Assembly (NCBI GenBank): GCA_900543475.1
Contig: UQRU01000098.1
Coordinates: forward strand, 1 to 7,873
Source of the DNA: an uncultured Eubacteriales bacterium
Lineage (GTDB): Bacteria > Bacillota > Clostridia > Christensenellales > CAG-138
Direction of reading: 5' to 3'
DNA length: 7,873 nt
Both the position numbers and the translations under genes were made by a program. This document shows positions 6,259 to 7,873 of the stretch, in pieces. Under the pieces are notes generated by a model, which ran no database searches, had not been told where the DNA came from, and saw only the letters and a program-made list of their open reading frames with translations. Positions within the stretch are counted from its first letter, which is position 1. Each line of letters starts with the position of its first letter.

Positions 6259-6762
6259 ATGGAAACCTTGTATTTTTCCCGGCTGCGGCCGGGGGCGGTG
6301 CTGCCCTCCAAAAGGCGGGAGGATGCAGGCTATGATATTTACCTTTGCTTGGAGGAGGACCCGGTCTGTTTGGAAGCCCATGAGACCCGAGCCCTGCCCG
6401 CAGGCATTGCCAGCGCCTGCGATCCGGGCTATTATTTCCAGATCCAGGAGCGGGGCTCCTCCGGCACCCGGGGGATCGGCCAGCGGTGCGGGGTCATCGA
6501 TAGCGGGTACCGGGGGGAATGGTTTATCCCTGTGACCAATCATAATCCCGTGCCGCTGTATATCGCAGGCCCCCAGGCTCGGGCGCAGTTGGCCCAGGAA
6601 GAAGCGGCGGGGCTGTGCATCTTGTATCCGGCGGAAAAGGCCATCGCCCAGATGGTGCTGCTGCCGGTGCCCGAGACCCAGGTTCAGGAAGTCCCTTACG
6701 ACGCCCTGCAGGCCATGGAATCCCAGCGGGGCATGGGAAAGCTGGGCAGCAGCGAGAAATAG
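6259..6762 (+). CDS. dut: dUTP diphosphatase (dUTPase)
   Basis: This 167-residue protein carries the five ordered motifs of trimeric dUTPases, which hydrolyse dUTP to dUMP and pyrophosphate to keep uracil out of DNA and feed thymidylate synthesis. Motif 1 is DAGYDIY (22-28), motif 2 RGSSGTRGI (65-73), motif 3 GVIDSGYRGE (78-87) with D81 as the expected catalytic-water aspartate and Y84 as the deoxyribose-discriminating tyrosine, motif 4 KAIAQMVLLP (127-136) and motif 5 RGMGKLGSS (157-165). It deviates from the textbook form: motif 2 is spaced differently, about 20 residues are inserted between motifs 3 and 4, and leucine (L162) replaces the usual phenylalanine in motif 5. This suggests a clostridial sub-group of the family, still likely active. 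The start ATG has AGGAGG seven bases upstream, and it follows xdhC after 17 bases. Confidence 0.9.
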   Translation: METLYFSRLRPGAVLPSKRREDAGYDIYLCLEEDPVCLEAHETRALPAGIASACDPGYYFQIQERGSSGTRGIGQRCGVIDSGYRGEWFIPVTNHNPVPLYIAGPQARAQLAQEEAAGLCILYPAEKAIAQMVLLPVPETQVQEVPYDALQAMESQRGMGKLGSSEK

Positions 6763-6778
6763 GCGGCCAGAGGGGCGA

Positions 6779-6833
6779 TTGGGGGCTCCGCCCCCAAACC
6801 CCTGCCCGCTTTTGAAAAAAGCGGGGGAAAACC
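6779..6833. repeat. GC-rich extragenic hairpin element, copy 2 (inverted)
   Basis: Two perfect hairpins follow dut: ttgggggc/gcccccaa with loop tcc (6779-6797), and cccgctttt/aaaagcggg with loop gaa (6805-6825), then aaaacc (6828-6833). Read on the minus strand, the core GGGGGCGGAGCCCCC (6781-6795) differs by one base from the core at 82-96 and likewise has GGTTTT upstream. Neither hairpin is followed by a T run on the plus strand, so they are not canonical terminators of dut, though they may protect the 3' end of its message. Confidence 0.55.
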
Positions 6834-7038
6834 AGGGGGGAAGCTTCTTCTGTTTTTCGGCCATATGTGCTGGCCCGCCCCGCGTTGGGGGGGGGGGGGG
6901 AGTTTTTAGGAACCGGTGTGGGACGGGGGGAAATCCCCATACGCCCAAAACCCGCCAAAAAACCCTTTCAAAAGCCCTGCCCTGCCCAAAGGCCCTCCCT
7001 TTTTGTTTCCCTTCCGGGCGTTTTGAAAAGGGGAGAGC
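6834..7038. other. gene-free low-complexity stretch with a 14-G run and inverted repeat
   Basis: No coding sequence with a ribosome binding site or recognisable product is visible between dut and the M50 gene on either strand. The stretch holds a homopolymer of 14 G (6887-6900), a GGGGA/TCCCC inverted repeat near 6928-6940, and a longer imperfect inverted repeat (6963-6977 with 7016-7032: CCCTTTCAAAAGCCC against GGGCGTTTTGAAAAGGG). Base composition is strongly skewed to C and G runs, unlike the flanking genes. Confidence 0.6.
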
Positions 7039-7078
7039 AAAAAAGCCCCCTTGCCCGCACGGCGGGCAGGGGGGCTTT
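7039..7078 (-). terminator. rho-independent terminator of the spoIVF-like operon
   Basis: On the minus strand a long stem (AAAGCCCCC-x-TGCCCGC type, 7062-7078 with 7042-7058, one mismatch) closes on a three-base loop and is followed by six T (7039-7044). It lies about 27 bases past the M50 gene stop at 7105. The element could also stop plus-strand readthrough from dut. Confidence 0.85.
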
Positions 7079-7104
7079 GCCTTAAGGGTGCTGCGGATAG
7101 GTTC

Positions 7105-7710
7105 TTAGGCTGCTGCGGGGCGTTTTCCCAGTGCTCTGCGGGCCAGAAGGTAGCAGCCGATGAGGGCCAGAGAAAAGTTGTATCTCGTCACATAGAGCAG
7201 CAGCAGGCCGGCGGCCAGAATGGCCGCCGAGGCAACGGCGCTGACCACGGAGAGCAGCGTTTCTCCCCGGGCAAGCCCCATGGCGGGCAAAACCAGGGCG
7301 CTGAGCATGCGGCCTCCGTCGAGCCCCGACACGGGCATGAGGTTGAGAAGGGCCAGCGCAAGATTGCACACCGTGAAAAAGAGTGCTCCGTCGAAGGCGC
7401 CCACAAGGGCGACAAGCGCCACGGTGCACATGGCAGCCAGGAAGTTAGCAAGGGGGCCGGCTGCGGCAATGCAAAGCTCGTCCCGGTAGGGCAGATAGGT
7501 CAGCCCCGGCGCATTCATTTCAATGCCGAAGGGGTGAAAGCAAACCTCCCTGACTTCTATGCCGCAGTTTCGAAGCGCCGCCAGATGGCCCATCTCGTGA
7601 AGCAGGGCGCTGAGCACTACCAAAGGGGCATAGACGGATTTGTCAATTGCAAAGAAAAGGGCAATGAGCGCCAAAAGCCATGGGCTGACCCACACCTTCC
7701 CCCACCTCAT
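7105..7710 (-). CDS. spoIVFB: M50 family membrane metalloprotease, SpoIVFB-like, without CBS domain
   Basis: This 201-residue integral membrane protein is a site-2-type zinc protease. The HEMGH motif (38-42) supplies two zinc ligands and the catalytic glutamate E39. NLMPVSGLDGGR (123-134) supplies the third ligand D131, and AAAGPLAN (82-89) is a further conserved family motif. About six hydrophobic segments are visible, including roughly 8-23, 27-47, 79-103, 108-126 and two between 136 and 192. In Bacillus, SpoIVFB cleaves pro-sigma-K in the mother cell outer forespore membrane. The Bacillus enzyme is near 290 residues and carries a C-terminal CBS domain, which is absent here. The ATG overlaps the stop of the upstream M23 gene (ATGA) with GGAG just upstream, matching spoIVFA-spoIVFB order. 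The role in pro-sigma-K processing is inferred from this order; another S2P substrate is possible. Confidence 0.85.
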   Translation of the reverse strand: MRWGKVWVSPWLLALIALFFAIDKSVYAPLVVLSALLHEMGHLAALRNCGIEVREVCFHPFGIEMNAPGLTYLPYRDELCIAAAGPLANFLAAMCTVALVALVGAFDGALFFTVCNLALALLNLMPVSGLDGGRMLSALVLPAMGLARGETLLSVVSAVASAAILAAGLLLLYVTRYNFSLALIGCYLLARRALGKRPAAA

Positions 7711-7873
7711 GACACAACTCCAAGCTGCAGGGCAGGGTCGAGGAAAATCCCGCTCAGCCGCATTTCCAGATGCAGATGGTTGCCGGTGGAAACCCCGGTG
7801 GAGCCCACCGTGGCCAGCTTTGTGGAGGGCTTGACACGGTCCCCCTCCTTGACCAAAATGCTCTGGCAGTGGG
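7707..7873 (-). CDS. M23/LytM-domain protein, SpoIVFA-like, C-terminal part only
   Basis: Only the last 54 residues lie in the window; the gene continues beyond position 7873. The visible part reads as the end of an M23 (LytM) domain: QSILVKEGDRVKPSTKLATVG, then STGVSTGNHLHLEM with the HxH zinc-ligand motif intact, then DPALQL before the stop. This motif (usually GPHLHFE) is typical of glycyl-glycine-type endopeptidases. Its stop overlaps the start of the M50 gene by four bases (ATGA), implying translational coupling. In Bacillus the neighbour of SpoIVFB is SpoIVFA, a membrane protein with a LytM-type domain that holds and regulates the protease, so this is the likely role. Whether it has a membrane anchor and is catalytic cannot be judged from the fragment. 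Confidence 0.8.
   Translation of the reverse strand, partial: HCQSILVKEGDRVKPSTKLATVGSTGVSTGNHLHLEMRLSGIFLDPALQLGVVS

Noticed and set aside
6001..6948. A 315-codon minus-strand open frame antisense to xdhC and dut
   Set aside because: It overlaps the conserved ends of both plus-strand genes and runs into the low-complexity G-run region; its translation is Pro/Gly-rich without family features.
6779..7108. A 109-codon plus-strand open frame after dut
   Set aside because: It is made of hairpin and homopolymer sequence, has no ribosome binding site and runs through the spoIVF terminator.

Overview
The window looks like a chromosomal segment of a GC-rich, endospore-forming member of the Clostridia, probably Oscillospiraceae-like or a relative. 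The basis is the mix of AGGAGG-type ribosome binding sites, a SpoIVFA/SpoIVFB-like gene pair, an XdhC-type accessory protein, a short ACT-less SerA, and GC-rich extragenic hairpins of a kind common in these genomes. The taxonomic call is inference; no rRNA or other marker is present.

Layout, left to right. Positions 1-117 hold no supportable gene but carry a strong GC hairpin downstream of serA. On the minus strand, serC (1042-2130) and serA (118-1026) form a two-gene serine biosynthesis operon with a promoter near 2263-2291 and a leader of about 125 nt. A minus-strand gene for a small coiled-coil/zinc-ribbon protein (2446-2877) follows, with its own promoter and a good terminator. Next is minus-strand ilvE (3048-4109), a branched-chain aminotransferase, with its own terminator. 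Divergent from ilvE, and sharing a compact promoter region, is a plus-strand gene (4346-5065). Its product looks like a sigma-70 region 2 domain fused, through a proline-rich acidic linker, to a single membrane anchor. It ends at a strong terminator. A plus-strand pair then encodes an XdhC-family protein (5219-6241) and a dUTPase (6259-6762). A gene-free, low-complexity, hairpin-rich stretch (6763-7104) contains a run of 14 G and a second copy of the GC hairpin element. The right end carries, on the minus strand, an M50 membrane metalloprotease (7105-7710) whose start codon overlaps the stop of an M23/LytM-domain protein cut by the window edge (7707-7873). This is the SpoIVFA-SpoIVFB gene order.

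Functionally most of the window is housekeeping: serine synthesis, branched-chain amino acid transamination, dUTP removal and a sporulation-type intramembrane protease. The least ordinary parts are the membrane-anchored sigma-region-2-like protein, the XdhC gene paired with dut instead of a molybdenum hydroxylase, and the repeated GC hairpin element. I saw no CRISPR array, transposase, tRNA, rRNA or convincing riboswitch. I do not see evidence for a complete novel multi-gene system here.
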